Source: Kibdelosporangium persicum
GTDB lineage: Bacteria > Actinomycetota > Actinomycetes > Mycobacteriales > Pseudonocardiaceae
Reading direction: 5' to 3'
Length of the DNA stretch: 64,000 bases
Assembly (NCBI RefSeq): GCF_013280595.1
Contig: NZ_JAAATY010000037.1
Location: 1 to 64,000 of the forward strand
Part shown: positions 1 through 12,300 of the stretch, piece by piece
How positions within the stretch are numbered: the stretch's first letter is position 1
Layout: each line of letters begins with the position of its first letter
The notes under the pieces: generated by a model
What the model was told of the DNA's origin: nothing
Seen by the model: the letters and a program-made list of their open reading frames with translations, nothing else
The model's database searches: none
Position numbers and translations under genes: made by a program

Positions 1-3000
1 TCTGGTGATCCGTCGTTCGTGGATGTTGTCGGGCGGGTGCGGGAGCGGAGTCTTGGTGCGTTCGCGAATCAGGATGTGCCGTTCGAGCATTTGGTCGAGG
101 TGGTGAATCCGGAGCGGTCGGCTGCGTATCATCCGTTGTTCCAGGTGGGAATGGTGCTGCAGAACGCACCGGCGTCCGACGTCGGACTGCCCGGCCTCGA
201 CATCAGCCCCGTGACGGCCGAGACCGGCACGGCCCGGTTCGACCTCTTCTTCTCGTTGACCGAACGGTTTGACGCCGCGGGAAAGCCCGAGGGCCTAGAC
301 GCGTTCGTCGAGTACGCGACGGACCTGTTCGACGAGGCGACCATCGAGGCACTGACCGAGAGGTGGACCAGGCTGCTCACCGCCGTGCTGGCCGATCCCA
401 CTACACCCGTCGGAGCTGTCGCGCTGATCAGCACCCCGGAACGCGACCTGCTGACGACCGGCTGGAACCACCCGGCAGAGACCATTCCACCGGTCTCCTT
501 GCTCAGCTTGATCGAGCCACACGTACGTAGGAGCCCGGCTGCCGTGGCCATCGCGGCCGATGGTGCTCAGCTGACCTATGCGGAGTTGGATGTGCGGTCG
601 AATCGTCTGGCGTGGTGGTTGCGTGGGCGTGGTGTGGTGGCTGAGTCGGTGGTGGGGCTTCGGTTGTCGCGTTCGGTTGATGTGGTTGTGGCTGTGTTGG
701 GTGTGGTGAAGGCTGGTGGTGCGTTTTTGCCGTTGGATCCGGCGTATCCGGATGAGCGGCTGGCTTTCATGGTCGAGGACGCCCAGCCGGTGCTCGTACT
801 CGACAGGCTGCCGGCCGATCTCGCGCAGTGTCCGGCCGACACACTGGACGTGGTCATCCAGCCGGACCAGGCCGCGTACGTGATCTACACGTCCGGTTCT
901 TCGGGTGTGCCCAAGGGTGTTGTGGTGTCACACCGCGGTTTCGCCGGCCTGGCCGTGTCGCATCGGGACCGTTTGGAAGTGGGGCCTGACAGCCGGGTGC
1001 TCCAGTTCGCGTCGCCGAGTTTCGACGCTTCGGTGTGGGAACTGGTGATGGCATTGGCGTCCGGCGCCACACTCGTCGTGGCCGAGAACGAGCAGCTCAG
1101 TGGCGAACCGTTGTCCCGGACGCTTTCCACGAATGCGGTCTCCCACATGACGGTGCCACCGTCGGTACTGGCCACGCTGCCGGTCGGCGAACTGCCGGAT
1201 CTGTCGACCGTTGTGGTTGCTGGTGAAATGTTGCCGGTCGACCTGGCCAAGGTGTGGGCTGAGGGACGCCGGTTGATCAACGCTTACGGTCCGACGGAGA
1301 CGACGGTCTGCGCCACCATGAGCGGTCCGTTGACCGGAGACACGGCACCCATCGGTTCGCCCATCGCCAATAGTGCGGTGTACGTCCTGGACGACCGGAT
1401 GGGCCTTGTCCCACCAGGCACACCTGGTGAGCTCTACGTGGCCGGAAACTCACTGGCCCGTGGTTATTTGCGGCGTGCGGGTCTGACGGCGGGCCGGTTC
1501 GTGGCGAATCCGTTCGGTTCGGGGGGCTCGCGGTTGTATCGCACGGGTGATCTGGTGCGGTGGAACGCTGACGGGCAGTTGGAGTTCCTTGGCCGGGTGG
1601 ACGATCAGGTCAAGCTGCGAGGATTCCGGATCGAGCCGGGCGAGGTCGAGTCCGCGCTGCGTGCACACCCACTGGTCGAGCAGGCCTTCGTGATGGTCCG
1701 CGAGCACCGGCCCGGCGATCCGCGACTGGTCGGCTACGTGATCCCGGCGGACGACTCGGCGGGTGACACCGCCGAAGCCGTCGAGGACTGGCGCGATACC
1801 TACGACTCGGTCTACACACGGGAGGCCGAGCACGCTCTCGGCGAGGACTTCACCGGCTGGAACAGTACCTACACGGGGGACCCGATCCCGCTCGAGGAGA
1901 TGCGGGAGTGGAGGGCCGCCGCGGTGAACCTGATCCTGGCGCAGCGGCCCCGCAAGGTGCTGGAGATCGGCGTCGGTTCCGGGCTGCTGCTGGCCGAAGT
2001 CGCCGCGAAGTGCGAGCAGTACTGGGGAACGGACTTCTCCGCGCCGCTGATCGACCGGCTGTCCACCCAGGTACGTGCAGCAGGACTGGGCGACCGGGTC
2101 GTGCTGCGGCACCAAGCCGCCGACGACTTTGACGGGCTCCCGGCCGGTTTCTTCGACACCATCGTGCTGAACTCCGTGGTGCAGTACTTCCCCGACGAGA
2201 CCTACTTCACGCGAGTCGTGGACCAGGCACTGGAACTGCTCGTCCCGGGTGGCCGGATCGTGATCGGCGACGTGCGCAACGCCGACACGCTGCGTGCCCT
2301 GCGCGCGGCCGTCCACGTTCGACGGGCTGGGCAGTCCACGCCGGACCTTCCCGCCGCGGTCGAGCAGGCGGTGATGTTGGAGAAGGAACTGGTCATCCCG
2401 CCGGGATTCTTCACGGCCTATCGCGATCGAGCCGCGGTGGACATCAGGTTGAAGCGCGGTGGACACCACAACGAGCTCACCCGTCATCGCTACGAAGTGG
2501 TCCTGCACAAACAACCGGACGACCTCGTCGGACTCGCCGATGTGCCCGAGCTGATCTGGGGAGGTGACGTGTCGGCGTTCGCCGACCTGCCGTCCGAGGT
2601 GGACAGTCCGGTCCGCGTCTCTGGTCTGCTGAATGCGAGGTTGGCGGGGGAGCGGCGGCGGGTGCCGGACTCCGCGGTCGATCCCGAAGACGTCGTCACG
2701 TGGGGTGAATCGCGCGGCTTGACCGTCCTGACAACCTGGAACGCGAAGCAGGCTGACCTGTTCGACGTCGTTCTCATCCCACCGGGCGGCGTTGTGTTCG
2801 ACGGGGTGTACCGCGACGAGAGCGAGGCGCCGGTCCTCAACAATCCCGCGCGTGCCCGGAGGATCGCGCACGTCACCGGCACGCTGCGGGACTTCCTGGC
2901 CGACCGGCTTCCCGAACACCTGATCCCGGCCTCGATCCAGGCGATCGCGGCGTTCCCGTTGACTCCCAGCGGGAAGATCGACCGGAACGCCCTTCCGGCC

Positions 3001-3309
3001 GCCCGGGTCGCCGGTTCCGGCGGCGGCCGTGCCCCGCGCACCGAGGAGGAGAAGATCCTCCGCGGACTGATGGCCGAGGTGCTCGGCGTGCAGCAGGTCG
3101 GCGCCGACGACGACTTCTTCGTCCTGGGCGGCCACTCGCTGCTGGCCACCACGATGATCAGCCGGATCAGGACGGTGCTGGGCAAGGAACTGTCCATCCA
3201 GTCGCTGTTCGCCGCACCGACGGCCGCCGGGATGGCCGGCCGTCTCATCGGGCCTGCCCGGCAACGCCCGGCGCTTCGTCCACGCAAGAGGCCGGAGGAG
3301 GCCCGATGA
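1..3309 (+). CDS. Nonribosomal peptide synthetase, 3' part (C fragment-A-NMT-PCP)
   Basis: The 5' end lies outside the window; the frame is open from base 1. In order it encodes the end of a condensation domain ([11 protein letters not shown], about bases 64-100), an adenylation domain ([14 protein letters not shown] near 880, [13 protein letters not shown] near 1280, YRTGDLVRW near 1540), a methyltransferase inserted between A8 and A10 ([12 protein letters not shown] near 1960, the SAM-binding motif), then A10 ([11 protein letters not shown]) and a carrier domain ([12 protein letters not shown] near 3115-3145). A methyltransferase at this place is typical of N-methylation of the loaded residue. 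My hand-read specificity code is DAWTVAAVC(K), which matches phenylalanine codes, so N-methyl-Phe is the likely unit. There is no epimerase. Bases 1-150 and about 560-760 use many T-ending codons, unlike their surroundings. Confidence 0.95.
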   Translation, partial: SGDPSFVDVVGRVRERSLGAFANQDVPFEHLVEVVNPERSAAYHPLFQVGMVLQNAPASDVGLPGLDISPVTAETGTARFDLFFSLTERFDAAGKPEGLDAFVEYATDLFDEATIEALTERWTRLLTAVLADPTTPVGAVALISTPERDLLTTGWNHPAETIPPVSLLSLIEPHVRRSPAAVAIAADGAQLTYAELDVRSNRLAWWLRGRGVVAESVVGLRLSRSVDVVVAVLGVVKAGGAFLPLDPAYPDERLAFMVEDAQPVLVLDRLPADLAQCPADTLDVVIQPDQAAYVIYTSGSSGVPKGVVVSHRGFAGLAVSHRDRLEVGPDSRVLQFASPSFDASVWELVMALASGATLVVAENEQLSGEPLSRTLSTNAVSHMTVPPSVLATLPVGELPDLSTVVVAGEMLPVDLAKVWAEGRRLINAYGPTETTVCATMSGPLTGDTAPIGSPIANSAVYVLDDRMGLVPPGTPGELYVAGNSLARGYLRRAGLTAGRFVANPFGSGGSRLYRTGDLVRWNADGQLEFLGRVDDQVKLRGFRIEPGEVESALRAHPLVEQAFVMVREHRPGDPRLVGYVIPADDSAGDTAEAVEDWRDTYDSVYTREAEHALGEDFTGWNSTYTGDPIPLEEMREWRAAAVNLILAQRPRKVLEIGVGSGLLLAEVAAKCEQYWGTDFSAPLIDRLSTQVRAAGLGDRVVLRHQAADDFDGLPAGFFDTIVLNSVVQYFPDETYFTRVVDQALELLVPGGRIVIGDVRNADTLRALRAAVHVRRAGQSTPDLPAAVEQAVMLEKELVIPPGFFTAYRDRAAVDIRLKRGGHHNELTRHRYEVVLHKQPDDLVGLADVPELIWGGDVSAFADLPSEVDSPVRVSGLLNARLAGERRRVPDSAVDPEDVVTWGESRGLTVLTTWNAKQADLFDVVLIPPGGVVFDGVYRDESEAPVLNNPARARRIAHVTGTLRDFLADRLPEHLIPASIQAIAAFPLTPSGKIDRNALPAARVAGSGGGRAPRTEEEKILRGLMAEVLGVQQVGADDDFFVLGGHSLLATTMISRIRTVLGKELSIQSLFAAPTAAGMAGRLIGPARQRPALRPRKRPEEAR

Positions 3310-6300
3310 TCCCGCTGTCGTTCGCCCAACGCAGGCTGTGGTTCCTGTACCGCCTCGAAGGCGCATCGGCCGGTTACAACATGCCGTTGGCGCTGCGGCT
3401 GTCCGGCCCGATCGACGAGGACGCGTTGCGCACGGCACTGACGGACGTCGTCGACCGGCACGAGTCACTTCGGACGGTGTTCCCCGAGGTGGATGGTGAG
3501 CCGCGCCAACACATCCTGCCGCCGGGCACCCAACCCGACTGGTCACTGATCACGGTGGACGAGGCTGGTCTTCAGCAGGCCACCGAGGCCGCCGCGAGGC
3601 ACGGATTCGAACTGACCGACGAGATCCCGGTCAGGGCGACGTTGTTCCGGACTGGTGCCGAGGACCACGTCCTGCTCCTGCTGCTGCACCACATCGCGGG
3701 GGACGGCTGGTCGCTCGGCCCGCTGTCGGCCGATCTCTTCACGGCCTACCAGGCACGGTGCGCGGGCAAGGCACCCGATTGGGCACCGTTGCCCGTTCAG
3801 TACGCCGACTACACGCTGTGGCAACGGGATCTGCTCGGTTCCGAGTCCGATCCGGACAGTCTGTACACCGAGCAGGTCCGTTACTGGACGAGCCAGCTCG
3901 CTGGTGTTCCCGCCATCCTGGACATTCCCACGGACCGGCCACGGCCCGCGGTGGCGTCACACCGGGGCGCCACCCTGTCCTTCGAGTTCGGCACCGACCT
4001 CCATGGCAGAATCGCCACGCTCGCCCGGGAACGCGGCGCGACGATGTTCATGGTCCTCCAAGCGGGTATGGCGGCCCTGCTCACCCGGCTCGGGGCGGGC
4101 ACGGACGTCGTCCTCGGCGCACCGGTCGCGGGCCGCACCGACGAGGCCCTGCACGATCTCGTCGGGTTCTTCGTCAACACGCTTGTCATCAGGACGGACA
4201 CGTCTGGTGATCCGTCTTTCCGTGAGCTGGTCGACCGCGTGCGGGGGACCAGCCTCGACGCCTTCCAGCACCAGGACGTGCCGTTCGAGCACCTCGTGGA
4301 GGTGCTGAACCCCGCCAGGTCGATGGCGCACCACCCGCTGTTCCAGATGACGCTGGCGATGCAGAACCTGCCGGCCAGGTCTGCCGAACTGCCCGGTGTG
4401 CGCGTCACGGCCGAATCACTGGCCACGGGTACCGCGCGGGTGGACCTCGCGATCAACCTGGCGGAGTCCCCTGGCGGCCTGACCGGGTCGGTCGAGTACG
4501 CGACCGATCTGTTCGACGAGACCGGAGTCCGCACCCTGATCGACCGGTGGCGGCGTCTGCTGGCCGCGGTCCTTGCCGACCCAGGCCGGCCGATCTCCGC
4601 CCCGGCCTTGCTCGACGAGCGGGAACTGCGTGCGCTGGCAGCGGTGAACAACACCGCGAGGGACTGCCGGAGCACACTGCCGGAGCTGTTCGCCGCCCAG
4701 GCCGAACCGGGCGCGGTCGCCTTGGCGCAAGGAGACTCGACCCTCACGTACGACGAGGTGAACCGCCGCGCCAACCAAATCGCTCACTGGTTGCGTGCCC
4801 AGGGCGTCGGACCTGACGACGTGGTGGGAATCCAGTTGGCCAGGTCGTTCGAATCGGTGATCGCGACTCTGGCGGTGCTGAAGGCGGGAGCTGCCTACCT
4901 CCCGCTCGACCCGGACCAGCCGGCTGAGCGCATCCGATACATGATCGCCGACGCACGCCCGAAGCTTGTGCTGTCCGATGAGGCACACGACTGGACGCGA
5001 TACCCGGACGTCGATCCGGCCGTCGAAGTCGACCCGTCGTCCGGCGCCTACGTGATCTACACGTCGGGTTCGACCGGTAGCCCGAAGGGCGTGGTGGTGA
5101 CCAACGCCGGGATCGCCAGCCTCGCCGTGACACAGGCCGAACGGTTCGGTGTGACGCGGGCAAGCCGGATTCTCCAGGCTGTCTCACCGAGCTTCGACGT
5201 TTCGTTCGCCGACCTGTGCACCGTGTTCGCGGCAGGCGCGACCTTGGTGCTACCCGGTCGCGAACAACTCGCCGGAGCCGAACTGGCCGCGGTCCTGACA
5301 GCGCAGCGGATCACGCACGTCCAGCTGCCTGTGTCCACACTGGACACTGTGCCGGTGGACGCGGTGCCGGAGGCGATGACCGTGGTGATGGGCGGCGAGA
5401 CCGCGTCCCAGGCCCTGGTCGACCGATGGACGCCCGGCAGGCGGCTGTTCAACGCCTACGGCCCGACCGAAACGACCGTGTGCGCGACGATCGGCGAGCC
5501 CGGCGGTGGCTGGCCCGTGCCCATCGGCACTCCGATCGCGAACGCCCGGGCACACGCCCTGGACGCGTGGTTGCGGCCGGCACCACCTGGTGCGAAAAGC
5601 GAGCTGTACCTGGCCGGGCCGGGAATCGCCCGGGGCTACCTCGGCAGGCCCGGGCTGACCGCTCAACGGTTCGTCGCGGACCCGTCCGGACCGCCCGGCT
5701 CGCGGATGTACCGCACCGGCGACCTGGTCCGCCGTCGTCCCGGTGGCGAACTGGAATTCGCCGGTCGTGCCGACGACCAGGTCAAGATCCGGGGCTTCCG
5801 CGTGGAGCCGGGCGAGGTCGAGGCAGTGCTCGCCTCGCTGCCCGGCGTGACACAGGCGGTCGTCGTCGTCCGCGAGGACCGCCCCGGCGATCGCCGTCTG
5901 GTCGCCTACGTCACCGGCCCGGTCGACCCGGCCGACCTACGGCGCCTGGCCAAGCAGCGCGTACCCGACCACCTCGTGCCCACCGACGTGGTCGTGCTCG
6001 ACGAGATTCCCCTGAACACCAACGGAAAACTGGACCGCGCGGCCCTGCCCGTTCCGGTCCGCACGGCGGGTACGGGCCGCGCGCCGGCCACGCCGCAAGA
6101 AGAAATCCTCTGCACGCTCTTCGGTGAGGTGCTCGGGGTCACCGGAGTCGGCGCCGACGACGACTTCTTCGCCCTGGGCGGCCATTCGCTGCTGGCGACC
6201 AGGCTGACCAGCCGGGTGCGGGCGGTGACCGGGGTGGAACTGCCGATCCGCGCGTTGTTCGAGGGCCCGACAGCGGCCGGGCTGGCCCGTCACCTGCACG

Positions 6301-9300
6301 CGGGCGGTGCCGGACGTACCCGGCTGGTGGCCTCACCGAGGCCTGAGATGATCCCGTTGTCGTTCGCCCAGCGGAGGCTGTGGTTCCTCACCAAGCTCGA
6401 AGGTCCGTCACCGACGTACAACAGCCCGCTCGCGCTCGAACTGTGCGGGTCGTTGGACCGGGACGCGCTGGCCGCCGCGCTCACCGACGTCGTCGGCAGG
6501 CACGAGAGCCTCCGGACGGTGTTCCCCGACCGGGACGGCGAGCCGTACCAGAGGATTCTGACCGTCGAAGAAGCCGCGTTCAGCCTCGACGAAGTCACGG
6601 TGGCGCGGACGGACCTGGCCGCCGCGGTGCAGGCAGTCCTCGACCACCGGTTCGACCTGATCAACGAGCCTCCGGTGCGGGCGTGGCTGTTCTCCACCGA
6701 CGAACCGGACTTGCACGTGCTCGTCGTACTGCTGCACCACATCGCGGGAGACGGTTCGTCTCTTGCGCCGCTGATGCGTGACCTCAGCACGGCGTACCGC
6801 GCGAGGCGTGCCAACGCCGAACCGGAACTGCAACCGCTGCCAGTGCAGTACGCCGACTACGCACTCTGGCAGCACGATCTTCTCGGCGAGGTCGACGACG
6901 CGGACAGTCTGGCGGCCCAGCAACTGGCGTACTGGAAAGCGGCTCTGGACAGCGTGCCCGCGCAGATCGACCTGCCGACCGACCGGCCACGTCCTTCGAC
7001 CGCGAGCTACCGTGGCGACTCCGTGGCGGTCCCGATCGACGCGGAGCTACACCAGGCACTCCGCGCGTTGGCCGCGGACCAGCACAGCACATTGTTCATG
7101 GTGCTGCAGGCGGCGTTCTCGGCACTGCTGACCAGGCTCGGCGCAGGCACCGACATCGCACTGGGCACGCCGATCGCCGGTCGTACCGACGAAGCGGTGC
7201 ACGACCTGGTCGGGTTCTTCGTCAACACCCTTGTGCTGCGCACCGACACCGCCGGTGACCCTGCCTTCACTGACCTGCTGCGCCGGGTCCGCACCGCTGA
7301 TCTCGACGCGTACGCCAACCAGGACCTGCCGTTCGAGTACCTCGTCGAGGCCATCAACCCGGCACGCACACTCAGCGGCAACGCCCTGTTCCAGGTGATG
7401 TTCGCGCTGCAGAACGTCGAACCACCGGCCATGCGGCTCGACGGACTCGACGTGTCGCTGTACCCGATGCAGGCTCGCACGGCGAAGTTCGACCTGTTCG
7501 TGACTGTGATGGACGAGTCCGTCACCGGACAGGACACCGGACACTCAGGCGGGCTGTTGGTGGTCCTCGAGTACGCCACGGATCTGTTCGACGCGGACAC
7601 CGTCCGGAACATCGGTGAGTGGTACCACCGCTTTCTGCGTCGCGTCGCGGATGCCCCAGAGATCGCGATCGGCTCGGTCAACTTCCTCGCCCCCGAGGAG
7701 CGGGCAGAGCTGATCACCGGGCGCAACAGCCGCACCCGCGCAGAAATCGGGCCGTGGCCGCATGAACAGTTCGAACAGCAGGCCGCCCGGACACCCGAGG
7801 CGCCCGCGGTGATTTTCGACCAGCGAACGACGACCTATCGCGAACTCAACGAACGCGCGAACCGGTTGGCGCGCTTGCTGCTGGCGCACGGCATCGGGGC
7901 CGACGACGTTGTCGCCCTGGCCGTTCCCCGGACACAGGACATGGCTGTGACCATGTTGGCGGTCATGAAGGCAGGTGCGACCTACCTGCCGATGGATCTG
8001 AGCCACCCCAGCGATCGGCTGGCGTTCCTGCTCAGCGATGCCGAACCAGCCGCGATCGTGACCACAGAGGACGGGCAGGCCAAGCTGCCGGAAACGTCCG
8101 CTGTCCAGATTGTCCTCGGCACGCGGGACACCGAACAGCGGCTGGACGGCCAGAATCCGGCGGACGTGACCGATGCGGACCGCAAGGCGCCGATCGATCC
8201 GCGGCACGCGGTGTACATCATCTACACGTCCGGGTCGACCGGCATGCCGAAGGGCGTGCTGATCACGTATGCCGGGTTCACCAACTTCCTGGCCGGCTTC
8301 GGTGAGCGGTTCCCGATGGGGCCGGAGGATCGGATCGCCGCCGCGGCCACCATCGCGTTCGACATCGTCGCGGTCGACGTCCACCTCCCGCTGCTGCATG
8401 GGGCGAGTGTCGTCGTTGTGCCGACCGAGACGGTGAAGAACCCCGTTGCCCTCTCGGAATTGCTGGCCGAGCATCGGGTCACGGTTTTCCAGGCGACGCC
8501 TTCGTTGTACCGCACCATGTTGGCCAACGCCCCGGATGGGCTGCGGGATGTGTGTCTGCTGGTCGGCGGCGAGGCACTGTCGGCCGACCTGGCCGGGCGG
8601 ATGCGGGATGTGGGCCGGGAAGTGGTCAACCTGTACGGCCCCACCGAAACCACTGTGTGGAGCACTCTCTGCCCGGTCGTCGCCGACGACCGGCCGCCGT
8701 CCGTCGGCACGCAGATTCCCGGAGTGCGGATGTACGTGGTGGACGAACGGCTGCGGCCAGTCCCGCCAGGTGTCACCGGTGAGCTGTACATCGGGGGAAC
8801 CGGCCTGGGACGCGGATACCTCAGACGTCCGGGCATGACCGCCGGCCGGTTCGTGGCCAGTCCCTTCGAGGCGCCGGGCGGCCGGATGTACCGGACGGGC
8901 GACCTGGTGCGGTGGCTGCCCGGCGGCGGGCTGGACTTCGTCGGCCGGGTGGACGACCAGGTCAAGGTCCGTGGTTTCCGGATCGAACTGGGCGAGATCG
9001 AGGCCGCGTTGTCGCGCCAGCCGGGCGTCCGGGAGGCGACCGCGCTGGTACGGGCCGATGGCGGCGACCGCAAGCTGGTCGGATATGTCGTGCCGGACCA
9101 GGAATGGGCCGCTGGCCGAGACGAACAGGAGGAGCACCGCCAAGTCGACTCGTGGCAGCAGCTCTACGACGCCCTCTACCGGGACCAGATCGCCGACGAC
9201 GCCTTCTGGGAAGGCTTCTCGGTCTGGCGCAGCAGCTATGACGGATCCTTCCTGCCGATCGAGGACATGCTCGCCTGGCGTGCGGCCGCGGTCGAGCGGA

Positions 9301-12300
9301 TCCGGTCACTGCGCCCGCGCCGGATCTTGGAGATCGGTGTCGGGAACGGCCTGCTGCTGTCCCGGCTCGCCGCTGGGTGCGAGAGCTACTGGGGAACGGA
9401 CTTCTCCTCGTCGGCGATCGCTGACCTGAGTGCCCGGGTGGCGGCCGATCCCACGCTCTCGGAAACGGTCCGGCTGCGCGTGCAGGAGGCGGACGACGAC
9501 ACGGGCCTGCCGCGCGGCTACTTCGACGTGATCGTGATCAACTCCGTGGTGCAGTACTTCCCACACGCCCACTACCTGGGTGAAGTGCTGACGAAGGCAC
9601 TCGGTCTGCTGGCGCCGGGCGGATCGGTGTACCTGGGCGACGTCAGGAATCTGCGGCTGCTGCGGGCACTCCAGGCCGGAGTGGTGTGTCACGGCGTCAC
9701 CGAGGGCATTACTGGAGGCGTCAGCGCGGGCGAGGTGCGCGCGACGATCGAGCAGAAGGTCGCCGCCGAGGAGGAACTGCTCGTCGACCCAGGGTTCTTC
9801 GGCGCCTTCGCGGACAAGACGGAACGGATCACCGGCGTCGACATCCGGCTCAAGCGCGGCCGGTTCGCCAACGAACTGTCCCGGTACCGCTATGAGGTCG
9901 TGCTGACGACAGGGCAGATCACGTCGGTGGCCGATCTGCCGCGGCTGGAGTGGCAGCCGGACTTGGATTTCGCCGTCGTCGTGGCGGCGCATCCGGACGG
10001 TGTCGTGGTCACGTGGGTGCCCAACCGGCGTGTGCTCGGCGAGATCGCGGCGCTGCGGGAGTTGCGCGCGGGCGCCGGCATCCGGCGGGTGGTGGAGTCG
10101 CTGGCCGCGGGTGATGCCGGTGTTGATCCCGAAGACCTGCACGACCTGGCCGGTGTCCACGGTGTGCGGGCTGTGACGACTTGGTCGGACACTCACGAGG
10201 ACTCGTTCGACGTCGCTTTCCTGCCGGACGACTCCGTGCCGGTCGCCTTGTACGAGCGGTCGGACGTGCGGCCTGTGGGCACATACGTCAACAGTCCCGC
10301 TCGGACACGCAGGCTCAAGGAGTTCAACGACGTCCTGCGTACCAGGCTCCGGTCGTGGCTGCCGGACTACATGGTGCCCGCCGCGTTTGTCGTACTCGAC
10401 CAGCTTCCGCTGACCACCAACGGAAAGCTCGACCGGAAGGCGTTGCCGCGACCGGACTTCGGGCTGCTGGCCACCGGCCGTGAGCCGACGACGGACACCG
10501 AACGGGTGCTGTGCGGGCTGTTCGCCGAGGTGCTCGGCATACCACGAGTCGGTGTCGACGACGACTTCTTCGCGTTGGGCGGGCATTCCCTGCTCGCCAC
10601 CAGACTGGTGAGCAGGATCCGTGCGGTGACGGGCATCGAGGTGCCGATCCGTCGTGTGTTCGAACGCGGCACCCCGGCGGCGATGGCCGAGCACATCAGC
10701 GACACGAAACCAGCGCGCCCGGCGCTCGTGGCAGGCGAACGCCCGGAGACCGTCCCGCTGTCGTTCGCCCAGCGCCGACTGTGGTTCCTGTACCGGCTCG
10801 AAGGCCCGTCACCCACGTACACGATGCCCATGGCGCTCCGGCTGGCCGGTGAGGTCGATCGCGACGCGTTGTGTGCGGCGTTGCAGGACGTCGCGGCGAG
10901 GCACGAATCACTCCGCACGGTGTTCCCTGAGGTCGACGGCGAAGCCCGGCAGCTTGTCCTGCCGGTCGGCCAGGCCCGTGTCGGCTGGGAGGTCGTTCAG
11001 GTCGGCGATGCCGAACTGGACGACAGGCTCGCTGACGCAGTCCGTGTTCCGTTCGACCTGGCCACAGAACCGCCGATGCGGGCGTCGCTGTTCGAATGTG
11101 AGTCCGGCGGCGCTGTGTTGTTGGTGCTGCTGCACCACATCGCCGGTGACGGCTGGTCGATGGGACCGATGGCCAACGACATCGTCACCGCGTACTCCGC
11201 ACGCCGCGAAGGGCACGCCCCGTCGTGGCGTCCTTTACCGGTGCAGTACGCGGACTACACCTTGTGGCAACAAAAGCTGCTCGGTGACGAGGACGATCCG
11301 GAGAGCCGGTTCGCCGAGCAGGTTGCCTACTGGACCGATCAGCTGGCCGGGATTCCGGAGCGGCTCGATCTGCCCTCCGACCGGCCGCGCCCGGCGATCG
11401 CGTCGTACCGTGGCGACCACCTCGCGTTCACGTTCGACGCCGACCTGCACCGGGGCCTCGCCGAGCTGGCCAGGAGAAGCGGTGCGACGGTCTTCATGAC
11501 GTTGCAGGCGGCGATGGCGGCGCTGTTGACCAGGCTCGGCGCGGGCACGGACATCCCGCTCGGCAGCGGAATCGCCGGGCGCACCGACGAGGCGCTCGAC
11601 GACCTGGTCGGCTTCTTCGTCAACACCTTGGTGCTGCGAGCCGACACCAGCGGCGACCCCGGATTCACCGAACTGCTCGGCCGGGTGCGGGAGGTCGCGT
11701 TGGCCGCGTACGCCAACCAGGACGTGCCATTCGAATACCTGGTCGAGGTGCTCAACCCACGCCGCTCGATGGCACACCACCCGCTGTTCCAGGTCGCGTT
11801 GACGTTGCAGAACGTTCCGGTGGCCCGGTTCGGCCTGCCTGGCCTGGACGTCCGGCCGTATCTGGTCGGTACGGGTACCTCCCGCTACGACCTGTTGTTC
11901 TCGCTCACCGAGGGGCACGATGATGCCGGCGCGCCACAAGGCTTCGGCGGCGTCGTCGAGTTCGCGACGGACCTGTTCGACCGGGCGACGATCCAGCGGT
12001 TCGTCGATCGTTGGCAACGCCTCCTCCGCGCCGTCGTCGCCGATCCGGATCTGCGAGTCGGTGACATCGACCTGCTGAGCGACGACGAACGACATGCCGA
12101 ACTCACCATTGGCAGTGGCGCGGCCTTGCCGGATCGGCCCGCGGACGTGCCGGCACTGTTCGCCGCGCAGGCCGTTCGAACGCCGGACGCGATCGCTGTG
12201 GCCGGCGATGGCGTCGAGCTGACCTACCGGGAGCTGGATGCCAGGTCGGCCCGGTTGAGCAGCGTGCTGACCGAACACGGTGTCGGACCGGATGACCTGG

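Noticed and set aside
1450-3546. 698-codon open frame antisense to the NRPS
   Set aside because: Long antisense frames are expected opposite GC3-biased genes; it has no domain or ribosome site, and the plus strand there encodes clear A, NMT and PCP motifs.
7545-9143. 532-codon minus-strand frame
   Set aside because: It is a shadow of module 3 of the synthetase, without protein-like composition.
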